Source: GCA-2731375 sp964590195 (GTDB lineage: Bacteria > Pseudomonadota > Alphaproteobacteria > GCA-2731375). Taken from it: a stretch of DNA of 64,000 bases. The position numbers and the translations under genes were made by a program. This document shows, piece by piece, positions 43,016-50,352 of the stretch (the stretch's first letter is position 1; each line of letters starts with the position of its first letter). The stretch is from NCBI GenBank assembly GCA_964590195.1, contig CAZPWJ010000015.1, positions 1 through 64,000 of the forward strand. Direction: 5' to 3'. Under the pieces are notes generated by a model that saw nothing but the letters and a program-made list of their open reading frames with translations, was not told where the DNA came from and made no database searches.

Positions 43016-43047
43016 GTGGGACTTCCTCGATTACAAAAATTGGGTGC

Positions 43048-44292
43048 ATGACTTTGCCCCATAGTATCCCGGCCATGCATGAAAGCGAAACCTCTCTGTG
43101 GCGCGACACCAGGGCGTTGTCCTTTGTCATCTGGCTGTCCATCGCCCAGACCGTGTCCTGGGGCATCATGTTCTATGGCTTCGCGGTTTTCATCAAACCC
43201 CTGACGGCAGAGTTTGGTTGGAGCAAGGCGGACATCACCGGCGCCTTTACGGTTTCCCTGCTGGTCGTGGGCCTGCTCTCGGTTACGGCGGGCACAATTC
43301 TTGATCGTTTCGGCGGGCGCTGGTTGATGACCGGGGCCTCGGCCCTGGGCGCGGTGATCCTGTTGGCGGCGGCCCATGTGGAAAACCTGTCGGCCTATTA
43401 TGTGGTCTGGATCGGCCTGGGCCTGGCCATGTCGGCAACGCTCTATCCGGCGGGCTTTGCCGTGCTGGTCGCCACCCTGGGCCCGCGGGCGCGCCAGGGC
43501 GTCACAATAATGACCCTGATCGCGGGGTTCGCCAGCACCGTGTTTATTCCGTTCATCAGCCTGTTGTTGGAACTGATGGACTGGCGGGAAACCTTTACCA
43601 TGTTGGGGCTGATCCTGGCGGGCATCTGCGTGCCCATCCATGCCTATGTGCTGCGCCTGGAGCGCATACCCGGCACCGGCCAGACCGGGCGGCCCAGAAT
43701 TTTCACCATCGATTTGCAGGACGGCCCCGTGGCCGCGGGTCTGCGCAATCCGGCGTTCTGGTGGATCGGCATCTGTTTTACCGCGAACTCCCTGGTGATG
43801 GCCGGGGTCACCGTGCATATCATCCCATTGATGCTGGAACGAGGTTTCGCCATGGCGGCCATCGTCGCCACCATCGCCATGATCGGGCCCATGCAGGTTG
43901 CCGGGCGCGTGGTGATTACCGTGTTCGAAAAATGGCTGGATTTCCGCAAGGCCGGTCTGATGTCAGGCGTCTTCCTGCTGATCGGCTTCGCCCTGTTGTC
44001 ACTGGCCCAGCCGGACAATTACCTGAACTATCTGTTCCCCATATTCTATGGCAGCTCCCTCGGTATCATAACCATTGTGCGCGCCCTGGCCGTGCCCGAG
44101 TTGATCGGGCCGGAAGCCTATGGTGCCCTGAACGGTCTGTTGGGACTGGCCTCGTCATTGGCGCTGGCCGTCACGCCGGTGCTGATCAGTTGGGTCTGGC
44201 TGCTCAGCCAATCCTACACCGCGCCCCTGATCGTCCTCTCGGCGGTCGGCTTGGCATCATTGCTCAGTTTCATCATGGCGGTGCGGCGATGA
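43048..44292 (+). CDS. MFS transporter
   Basis: A 414-residue carrier with twelve predicted membrane segments. The first helix region is SFVIWLSIAQTVSWGIMFYG, the loop 2-3 region contains the MFS-like TILDRFGGRWLMTGAS, and later parts include RQGVTIMTLIAGFASTVFIP. The start is ATG at 43048; ATG 43075 is an alternative. Divergent from the HCCA-isomerase-like gene and so probably imports or exports the compound handled by that operon. Confidence 0.85.
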   Translation: MTLPHSIPAMHESETSLWRDTRALSFVIWLSIAQTVSWGIMFYGFAVFIKPLTAEFGWSKADITGAFTVSLLVVGLLSVTAGTILDRFGGRWLMTGASALGAVILLAAAHVENLSAYYVVWIGLGLAMSATLYPAGFAVLVATLGPRARQGVTIMTLIAGFASTVFIPFISLLLELMDWRETFTMLGLILAGICVPIHAYVLRLERIPGTGQTGRPRIFTIDLQDGPVAAGLRNPAFWWIGICFTANSLVMAGVTVHIIPLMLERGFAMAAIVATIAMIGPMQVAGRVVITVFEKWLDFRKAGLMSGVFLLIGFALLSLAQPDNYLNYLFPIFYGSSLGIITIVRALAVPELIGPEAYGALNGLLGLASSLALAVTPVLISWVWLLSQSYTAPLIVLSAVGLASLLSFIMAVRR

Positions 44293-44350
44293 GCGGCTTC
44301 CAACAGCGGCGGCAATTGTTTACAGTTCGCCGTGAAACAGGGGAGAATGC

Positions 44351-44476
44351 ATGATGAAAGGGCCGGCAAAGAGCTTGTCACTCATAAGACGCCTGTCAAA
44401 GACCCATCGTTACGGCCTTGCCGCCGTCATCGCGATGCTGGTCATCTATCATTCCTATCAAATCTGGTACGGATAG
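44351..44476 (+). CDS. possible small membrane protein, 41 residues
   Basis: ATGATG at 44351 opens a 41-codon frame ending at TAG 44474-44476, just after the MFS gene. GGGGAG lies about 7 bases upstream. The peptide has a basic N-terminus (SLSLIRRLSKTHRYG) and one hydrophobic segment (LAAVIAMLVIY). It resembles no family I recognise. It may be co-transcribed with the MFS gene. Confidence 0.4.
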   Translation: MMKGPAKSLSLIRRLSKTHRYGLAAVIAMLVIYHSYQIWYG

Positions 44477-44486
44477 AGCATCTCGC

Positions 44487-44522
44487 AAAAAATGGCCGGA
44501 TGCAGATGCATGCATCCGGCCA
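44487..44522 (-). terminator. rho-independent terminator of the P460 gene
   Basis: On the minus strand TGGCCGGATGC and GCATCCGGCCA form a perfect 11-bp stem with an 8-base loop, followed at once by a run of six Ts. It lies 67 bases after the P460 gene stop. Confidence 0.85.
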
Positions 44523-44588
44523 GTCTTGGAGGTGTGACAACAGGATGAACGAACGGTCCAAACGAACCAATCGTACTAACGTGTGGGA

Positions 44589-45824
44589 CTAACGTACGCG
44601 GTACTCATCCGGCAGGAACATCAGGCTGTCCTGTTCCTCGGCGACAGCCATGTGGCATTCGTAGCAGAAGTTCATCTTGGCCGAGCCGGCGCCATTGGTG
44701 GTGCCGAATACCTGGCCGTTGGGCAGCACCATGGTGTAACGCCAGTTGCCTGAGGCCTTGTTGAAACCAGCCGGCATTTTCTCCATCAGGAACAGCGGCC
44801 CCGCCGCCAGCTTGCCGTCAGCCTTGGCGACGAAGCTGTCCTTGGCCAATAGGGCACCAACGGCCATGCGGCCCGCCGCTTCATATTTGCCGTAGTTGCC
44901 GGCGGAGGTATTGCCGTAATTGTTGACGTAGCGCCCGCCATGGGTGTCCGAAACATAGGGCTGCGAGGAATAGTTCTTCCAATCCTTGTAGTGGCTGGCC
45001 ACGGTCAGACCGGACTTGGAATAGCCGGCAACAAGATCCTCGACCAGGCAGTCATAGGCCTTGCGCGCCTCGGCCGCCGTCAACTCGGCCACGGCACCGG
45101 CGCCACAGGGATTACACGGATTGCAGGGATTGCAAGGGCCGCAGCCTTTCTTGGCGGCGCATGGGTTGCACGGATTGCAGGCTTTCTTGGCGGCACATGG
45201 ATTGCATGGGCTGCAAGCTTTCTTGGCGGCGCACGGGTTGCAGGCGCCACAGCCCTTCTTTTTGGCCGCACAGGGATTGCACAATGAAGCCTTGACCAGG
45301 CGTGGAATGGCGCATTTCAGTGATGCCGAGGCGCCGCCGGCACCGCAAGGATTACAGGGATTACAGGCACCGCAACCCTTTTTCGCGGCGCAGGGATTGC
45401 ACGGATTACAGGCCTTCTTGGCGGCGCAGGGATTGCAGGCGCCACAGGCCTTTTTCGCCGCACAGGGATTGCAGGCGCCGCAACCTTTCTTCTTGGCCGC
45501 GCATGGATTGCAGGCACCGCAGCCGCGTTTCTTACTGGCGCACGGGTTGCACGCGGCGGCCAGCCGCATTGGTCCTTGGTCTCTGGGCGCGGCGGGTGCG
45601 TTGGGCTGTTGGCCCCCGGCCAAAGTCCCCCTGGCGACGGCGGTGGGATTAATCCCATTGGAGGCGCCGGACGCTGAAGCCGTCTGGGCGGCTCTGGCAA
45701 AGGCGACATCAGCTAAAGGAATAGTGGCACCGGCCGCCAAGGCCGCCCCCATGACCACTTGCAACACGGATGATTTGATGATTTTGCTTTTCGTTGATCG
45801 CACGATCCAGCCTCCAGCATTCAT
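44589..45824 (-). CDS. secreted P460-type cytochrome with CNPC cysteine-repeat domain
   Basis: A 411-residue protein. Residues 1 to about 44 form a signal peptide (KSSVLQVVMGAALAAGATIP then cleavage near AFARA). Residues 92-240 are a repeat region with about 35 Cys in 149 residues, in units such as CNPCAAKKGCGA; I count 16 CNPC and one CSPC. Residues 246-411 match the cytochrome P460 superfamily: THGGRYVNNYGN, GPLFLMEKMPAGF, WRYTMVLPNGQVFG and the heme motif FCYECHMA (C387, C390, H391). Such cytochromes oxidise hydroxylamine or bind NO. The ATG at 45824 has GGGG upstream. I know of no characterised protein with this Cys-repeat arrangement. Divergent from an FGE-family gene. Confidence 0.83.
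   Translation of the reverse strand: MNAGGWIVRSTKSKIIKSSVLQVVMGAALAAGATIPLADVAFARAAQTASASGASNGINPTAVARGTLAGGQQPNAPAAPRDQGPMRLAAACNPCASKKRGCGACNPCAAKKKGCGACNPCAAKKACGACNPCAAKKACNPCNPCAAKKGCGACNPCNPCGAGGASASLKCAIPRLVKASLCNPCAAKKKGCGACNPCAAKKACSPCNPCAAKKACNPCNPCAAKKGCGPCNPCNPCNPCGAGAVAELTAAEARKAYDCLVEDLVAGYSKSGLTVASHYKDWKNYSSQPYVSDTHGGRYVNNYGNTSAGNYGKYEAAGRMAVGALLAKDSFVAKADGKLAAGPLFLMEKMPAGFNKASGNWRYTMVLPNGQVFGTTNGAGSAKMNFCYECHMAVAEEQDSLMFLPDEYRVR
45105..45551 (-). repeat. CNPC-repeat coding region
   Basis: Tandem imperfect repeats inside the P460 gene, coding CNPCAAKK(K)GCGA-type units in two blocks (residues 92-160 and 182-240) separated by a 20-residue spacer with one Cys. The two blocks are similar to each other, which suggests block duplication. 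Confidence 0.85.
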
Positions 45825-45951
45825 TTGATTGTTCCCCAATTTTTTTCGTGCCCTATATCTGCACCCGCCACCCGGTAGAAACGAGTCACATCAACTCAAA
45901 CTTCCGTGAGCGGGCCTGGGAATCCGATGCCACCGTCTGTAATTTCACATC

Positions 45952-46839
45952 ATGAGGAAGCTTTCGAAGCGTGCACCGGCATTCATCATGGCAGTCTGTA
46001 CCGTCATCATCGGTGCGGTGGATGACGGTGTGCAGGCGGGGGAAATCCCGGTGCCGGCAACCGTCAACATCCAGGCGGGTGGCTTCATCGCCGGTTCCGG
46101 CCAGGCCGAGCGTGACGCAGCCTATGATCTGGACCAGGCCGCCTATGGCCATGACCGCACCCGTCAGTGGGGCTGGTACGATGATGAACGGCCCCGGCGG
46201 CGGCATCACTTGCCGGCCTTTGCCATCACCCGGAGCACGATTACCAACCACCAATATGCGGCCTTTGTCGCGGCCACCGGGCACCCCGCCCCCGACGTCG
46301 ACCGGGCGACCTGGCTCGGCTACCGTCTGATCCATCCCTATCAGCGCACCTGGCGCCACGCCTGGCGCAAACGGCTGCCGCCGCCGGGACGGGAAGAGCA
46401 TCCGGTGGTACTCGTTTCCCACGTCGATGCCCTGGCCTATGCCGCATGGCTAAGCGCCGAGAGCGGACATAGCTGGCGCCTGCCAAACGAGTTGGAGTGG
46501 GAAAAGGCGGCACGGGGTACCGATGGCCGATACTTTCCCTGGGGCAATGAATATGACGCTGGGCGTCTGAACAGCCATGACGCGGGCCCATTTGACACCA
46601 TGGCGGTTGGACAATTCAGCAACGGGGCCAGCCCCTTTGGTCTGTTGGATCCCGCCGGCCAGGTTTTTGAATGGACCGCCACACCGGCAAACGGCCAAAG
46701 TGGGCAGCCGGCCCGCTATCTGGTCAAGGGTGGCTCATGGGATGACAAGGGGTGCGGCGTTTGCCGGCCCGCCGCGCGCCATGGCCGACCGGCGGCCATA
46801 AAGCATATTCTGATCGGCTTTCGGTTGGTCAGGGAATAA
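45952..46839 (+). CDS. secreted FGE/SUMF1-family protein
   Basis: A 295-residue protein with a signal-like N-terminus (residues 1-28, APAFIMAVCTVIIGAVDDGV) and a formylglycine-generating-enzyme fold: FAITRSTITNHQYAAFVAAT, WRLPNELEWEKAARGTDGRY, FPWGNEYDAGRLNSHDAGPF, SPFGLLDPAGQVFEWTA and LVKGGSWDDKGCGVC with RPAARHG then ILIGFRLV. The CGVC pair sits near where the FGE active-site cysteines lie, but I cannot align it exactly. Related proteins include NirV, found beside some nitrite reductase genes. It is divergent from the P460/CNPC gene and leads a four-gene operon. Exported FGE members may be catalytic or only binding. Confidence 0.8.
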   Translation: MRKLSKRAPAFIMAVCTVIIGAVDDGVQAGEIPVPATVNIQAGGFIAGSGQAERDAAYDLDQAAYGHDRTRQWGWYDDERPRRRHHLPAFAITRSTITNHQYAAFVAATGHPAPDVDRATWLGYRLIHPYQRTWRHAWRKRLPPPGREEHPVVLVSHVDALAYAAWLSAESGHSWRLPNELEWEKAARGTDGRYFPWGNEYDAGRLNSHDAGPFDTMAVGQFSNGASPFGLLDPAGQVFEWTATPANGQSGQPARYLVKGGSWDDKGCGVCRPAARHGRPAAIKHILIGFRLVRE

Positions 46840-46877
46840 GGCAGAATGAAAATAGTGACGGAAACGAGGGCGATGTC

Positions 46878-47579
46878 ATGAGTTTGTTCGACGGTTTATC
46901 GCGGCAACGGTTGGAGAAAATGGCCGCCGCTGGGGCTGAAGTCCTGGAGTGCTACCGGGTGCTGGAGAAGACCTCGGCCAACGTGGTGGGCCAGGTGATC
47001 GAACACGGCGGTACCTTCTATGAATGGGATCATTACCCGGAAGGCGACGTCTATGACCATGAAACCTATGGGCAGTATTATTACCATTCGCACCGCCCGG
47101 AAGAGGGCGAACACGGCCATTTCCACCTCTTCGTCCGGCGCGAGGCCATTCCCGACCGGATGCGCCCCATCCCCTTTGCCGGTACCGATGAGTGGCCCGA
47201 GGGCGACGAGGTCATCTGTCATCTGGGCGCTATCTCCATGGACCAGAAGGGCTTTCCGACGCATCTGTTCACCACCAACCGCTGGGTCACCGGTGAACAT
47301 TGGTACGGCGCCGCCGACGTGACCGAACTGCTGGACAAATTCGTTATCGACCACACCTTTCCCTCCTGGGCCGTAAACCGCTGGATCACGGCCATGGTGG
47401 CCCTGTATCAGCCGCAGATGGCGCAATTGCTGATCGAACGGGATGCCGCCGTGCAGACCTGGTCCGATAGCCATGCGGGCGATGTGCTGGAGGACCGGGA
47501 TCTGGAGCTGACCTCGAAAATCGCTCTGGACATCCCGCACCAGATCAAGCAAATCAACAAGGCATTGAAAAAATTCTAG
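46878..47579 (+). CDS. uncharacterised protein with HGHFHLF motif
   Basis: A 233-residue soluble protein, unknown function. The ATG at 46878 begins MSLFDGLSRQRLEKMAAAG. It contains TFYEWDHYPEGDVYDHETYG, YYYHSHRPEEGEHGHFHLFV, HLGAISMDQKGFPTHLFTTN and RWVTGEHWYGAADVTELLDK. The His cluster could hold a metal. It looks like a conserved family of unknown function (possibly the one named DUF6969, from memory and unconfirmed). Gaps of 38 bases to the FGE gene and 20 to msrB place it in one operon with them. Confidence 0.7.
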   Translation: MSLFDGLSRQRLEKMAAAGAEVLECYRVLEKTSANVVGQVIEHGGTFYEWDHYPEGDVYDHETYGQYYYHSHRPEEGEHGHFHLFVRREAIPDRMRPIPFAGTDEWPEGDEVICHLGAISMDQKGFPTHLFTTNRWVTGEHWYGAADVTELLDKFVIDHTFPSWAVNRWITAMVALYQPQMAQLLIERDAAVQTWSDSHAGDVLEDRDLELTSKIALDIPHQIKQINKALKKF

Positions 47580-47599
47580 GGGAATTTTGAGGAATGGGG

Positions 47600-47998
47600 A
47601 TGGATAAAATCACAAAGACCGACGCGGAATGGCGGGCACAGCTGACGGACGAGGAATATCACGTGGCCCGAAAAAAGGGCACCGAACGGCCCTTTGGCCC
47701 CGGCTATAACAGCTGTCACGATGCAGGCATCTACACCTGTGTCTGCTGTGGGTTGGAGCTGTTTTCGTCCGAGGCAAAGTTCGATTCTGGCACCGGCTGG
47801 CCCAGCTTTCACACCCCCCTGGTGGCGGAGAACGTGGCCGAGGAGTCTGACAATTCCCTGTTCATGCGGCGCACGGAAGTCCTGTGCGCCCGCTGCGACG
47901 GCCATCTTGGCCACGTCTTTCCCGATGGCCCTGCGCCTACGGGCTTGCGCTATTGCCTGAATTCGGCTTCCCTGCGCCTGGTTCAGGACGACAAATAG
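47600..47998 (+). CDS. msrB: peptide-methionine (R)-S-oxide reductase MsrB
   Basis: A 132-residue repair enzyme for oxidised methionine. Conserved: YTCVCCGLELFSSEAKFDSG, GTGWPSFHTP and CDGHLGHVFPDGPAPTGLRY, ending YCLNSASLRL with the catalytic Cys (C119). The zinc ligands are C47, C50, C96 and C99. The ATG at 47600 is preferred over 47594, because GAGGA then sits 6 bases upstream rather than touching the start codon. It lies in the FGE-led operon, so it may protect or repair the secreted cytochrome system, though there is no signal peptide. Confidence 0.95.
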   Translation: MDKITKTDAEWRAQLTDEEYHVARKKGTERPFGPGYNSCHDAGIYTCVCCGLELFSSEAKFDSGTGWPSFHTPLVAENVAEESDNSLFMRRTEVLCARCDGHLGHVFPDGPAPTGLRYCLNSASLRLVQDDK

Positions 47999-48011
47999 AA
48001 AGCACATTCGT

Positions 48012-48671
48012 ATGAGTACGCAGAGCACAAGTATCAAGGCCGTATTGTGGGATTTCGGCGGCGTTTTCACGACATCGCCCTTCGCCGCCTTCGCCCGCTA
48101 TGAAGAAGAACATGGCCTGCCCAAGGATTTCATCCGTTCCATCAATGCCACCAACCCGGACGCCAATGCCTGGGCCAAGATGGAGCGGAACGAGGTCAGT
48201 CACGCGGAATTCGGCGATCTGTTCGAGGCGGAATCCGCTGCCGCCGGCCATGCGGTCAACGGCAGCGAAATCCTGCCCCTGTTGTCGGGCAGCCTGCAGC
48301 CCGAAATGGTCACGGCCCTGGAGATTGTCGCCAAGAACTACAAGACGGCCTGTCTGACCAACAACATGCGCACGGGCCATGGCCCCTCCATGAGCCGGGA
48401 CCCGGAAAAGGCGGCGCAGATCGGCAAGGTCATGGAAATCTTTGAACAAGTGGTGGAATCCAGCCAGGTCGGCATCCGCAAGCCGGAGCCAAAATTCTAT
48501 CAGATCGCCTGTGAAATGCTGGGCGTGGAGCCGTCCCAGGCGGTCTTCCTCGATGATCTTGGCGTCAACCTGAAACCGGCCAAGGCCATGGGCATGACAA
48601 CCATCAAGGTTATTTCAGCCGGCCAGGCCATCGACGATCTGGAAGCGGTGCTGGGTATTTCGCTCCGCTAG
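48012..48671 (+). CDS. HAD-superfamily hydrolase
   Basis: A 219-residue HAD subfamily IA protein. Motif I is VLWDFGGVF (first Asp present, second position Gly, common in the epoxide-hydrolase-N-like branch), motif II TACLTNNM, motif III Lys in IRKPEPKFY and motif IV FLDDLGVNL. Probably a phosphatase or related hydrolase with unknown substrate. Last gene of the FGE-unknown-msrB-HAD operon; its stop overlaps the end of the convergent GST gene by 4 bases. Confidence 0.85.
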   Translation: MSTQSTSIKAVLWDFGGVFTTSPFAAFARYEEEHGLPKDFIRSINATNPDANAWAKMERNEVSHAEFGDLFEAESAAAGHAVNGSEILPLLSGSLQPEMVTALEIVAKNYKTACLTNNMRTGHGPSMSRDPEKAAQIGKVMEIFEQVVESSQVGIRKPEPKFYQIACEMLGVEPSQAVFLDDLGVNLKPAKAMGMTTIKVISAGQAIDDLEAVLGISLR

Positions 48672-49591
48672 AACCGCTTGATCCGATAGCCGATACGGGG
48701 GAAGCGCACGCAGACTTGGCCGGCTTGATCATCTTCGCGCAGAATGGCGGCGTGGTTGGCCGATAGACTGTGCAGGCGCCCGACGACTTGCGGGCCGCCG
48801 CTGGCCGGTTCGATGCCGATCCGATCACCGATCTTCAGTCCCATGGGATCTCCGGGGTCCGCCTGTTCCGGTGTTTGCGGTTCAGCCTTCGCGGCAATTT
48901 CCAGCGCCTCCAGATCGCCCAGATCCTCTGGCCGGCCATGGCCGATGTTCTTCACCCGTTGTTCCCAGGCCAGCAGGTTTTGGAATTGGGCCAGGAAGCC
49001 CGCGCCCTCCGCCATGCGATCACGCAGGAACCAGACCAGATAATAGGCCAGGGCATCGGGCAGGCCGGGTTCGGCCCCCAGCATGAAATCGCGGGCGGCG
49101 ACACGTTTGTCCATCCAGCCGAATTGTGCCCGGATATTGGTCAAACATTCGGCGTATCTGTCCTTGATATTTTCCAGGCTGAAATCCGGGCCGAAATACA
49201 GCGGGCCGCGGTCGGCCAGGAATTCCGGCGGCATGTTGGGGCTCATCTCCACCAACGCCACGTTGATGACATCCTGGAACAGCGGCCCATCGGTCCATTG
49301 CCCGACGCCCCATGCCATGCCGGCGGCGCCGCCGGGAAATAATGTCGGCTCTGGAAAGCGGCGCTCCAACTCGCGAATAATGCATTTGGTATCGCAATAG
49401 ATATCGGCGCCGATCTGCATCACCGGCGTCAGGCGATAGCCCCCGGTCAACGGCATCAGGTTCGGTTTCGGCGGCAGGCGCGGAATTTCCACGGATTTCC
49501 AGGCAAGATTTTTCATGCCCAGCACGACACGGACCTTTTCGCTGACCGGTGATTGCGGATAGTGGTGCAGTATGACCTGATCTTGGCTCAT
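48668..49591 (-). CDS. glutathione S-transferase family protein with C-terminal extension
   Basis: About 307 residues. The N-terminal thioredoxin-like domain reads ILHHYPQSPVSEKVRVVLGM with LTPVMQIGADIYCDTKCII (cis-Pro then the gamma-Glu-binding region), followed by a mostly helical domain. The last 60 residues (GLKIGDRIGIEPASGGPQVV, then VGRLHSLSANHAAILREDDQ) form a beta-rich add-on not typical of a plain GST. Start: ATG at 49591. Activity and substrate are not known. Confidence 0.82.
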   Translation of the reverse strand: MSQDQVILHHYPQSPVSEKVRVVLGMKNLAWKSVEIPRLPPKPNLMPLTGGYRLTPVMQIGADIYCDTKCIIRELERRFPEPTLFPGGAAGMAWGVGQWTDGPLFQDVINVALVEMSPNMPPEFLADRGPLYFGPDFSLENIKDRYAECLTNIRAQFGWMDKRVAARDFMLGAEPGLPDALAYYLVWFLRDRMAEGAGFLAQFQNLLAWEQRVKNIGHGRPEDLGDLEALEIAAKAEPQTPEQADPGDPMGLKIGDRIGIEPASGGPQVVGRLHSLSANHAAILREDDQAGQVCVRFPRIGYRIKRF

Positions 49592-49822
49592 TGATGTTTC
49601 CCCTGAATTAAGCAAGGGAGTTGTAGCCGGCCCGCAACAGCCCGCAAGGCACATTTTGGTGATCGGATCGCCAGATGCCGCATCGTGCCTACCGCATCCC
49701 ACAGCCATGCTTGCTGGCCGCCGCCTTCAAACCCCGGCTGCAGACGACCGCGCGGGCGGCCCAAATCACCAAGTCGGCGATCACCGAACTGCAAATCGTG
49801 CCGTTAAATATCTGAGACGAAA

Positions 49823-49836
49823 ATGACCATGGTCAA
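49823..49836 (+). promoter_or_regulatory. FNR/NNR-type box upstream of the nirS remnant
   Basis: ATGAC-CATG-GTCAA matches the TTGAC-N4-GTCAA consensus of NnrR/Dnr/FNR-family regulators at nine of ten positions. It is 60 bases upstream of the remnant ATG, where a nirS promoter would be expected. The rest of the 304-base gap 49592-49895 holds no gene I recognise. Confidence 0.6.
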
Positions 49837-49895
49837 GGACGGTTACTTCGGAGCTTCTAAGGTCTGCAATATTACGCGTGTTCTCGGGAGCGGAG

Positions 49896-50246
49896 ATGTC
49901 TTTATCTTTTTCGATATTGTCTACTGGTGGGCTGGCCGCTGTTGCGCCGGCGTTCGGATCTATTTCCGGCCACACGGCGGATGCGCAATCTATGGAAGAT
50001 TTAAAGGAAGTTAAATCTGAATTTAGGCGCAAATATCAACCAAGGTTGGATGTGCGGCGCGACGAAATGTTAGAACAGGCGGGTGACGAAGTCTGGTTCT
50101 CTGTCTGGAATTCCGCCAGCCAGGAATCGACCATCGTCATCGTCGACGACAGGACCCGGAAGTTGAAACATGTCATCCGTGACAAGCGTCTGGTCACCCC
50201 GACCGGCAAGTTCAACTTTTACAATACGCGGAAGGACGTCTATTAA
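49896..50246 (+). pseudogene. nirS-derived remnant (C-terminus of cytochrome cd1)
   Basis: A 116-codon frame. The last about 58 residues (GDEVWFSVWNSASQEST, then IVIVDDRTRKLKHVIRDK, RLVTPTGKFNFYNTRKDVY) are the C-terminal end of cytochrome cd1 nitrite reductase NirS. The whole heme c domain and most of the d1 propeller are missing. The N-terminal half (signal-like GGLAAVAPAFGSIS, then MEDLKEVKSEF and KYQPRLDV) is more AT-rich, and it faintly resembles the N-terminal linker of Paracoccus NirS, which would fit an internal deletion. GGGAG precedes the ATG at 49896. It occupies the canonical nirS place, just before nirECFDLGHJN. Confidence 0.78.
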
Positions 50247-50261
50247 GATGTTTGACGGGAC

Positions 50262-50280
50262 CGAAAAGTTAACCTTTTCG
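50262..50280 (+). terminator. hairpin after the nirS remnant
   Basis: CGAAAAG and CTTTTCG form a 7-bp stem around TTAAC, 16 bases after the remnant stop. No U-tract follows, so it may be a partial terminator or an mRNA-stabilising or regulatory hairpin. Confidence 0.4.
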
Positions 50281-50352
50281 ATCGCATCATCCGCTACTAT
50301 CTATGTGGATTAACTATACCTAAACGACGCGTGATGGCGGGGGACGCTTTAG

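Noticed and set aside
44289..44354. 21-codon frame overlapping the MFS stop (ATGA)
   Set aside because: Too short and without hydrophobic or conserved features; the 41-codon frame just after it is the better candidate.
45105..45551. CRISPR-like repeated DNA
   Set aside because: The repeats are in frame and encode the CNPC units of the P460 protein; there are no unique equal-length spacers.
49675..49815. 46-codon plus-strand frame upstream of the nirS remnant
   Set aside because: No ribosome site, no recognisable domain, and not linked in frame to the remnant.
50251..50265. FNR/NNR box TTTGACGGGACCGAA upstream of nirE
   Set aside because: Only the left half matches; the right half (CCGAA) does not fit GTCAA.
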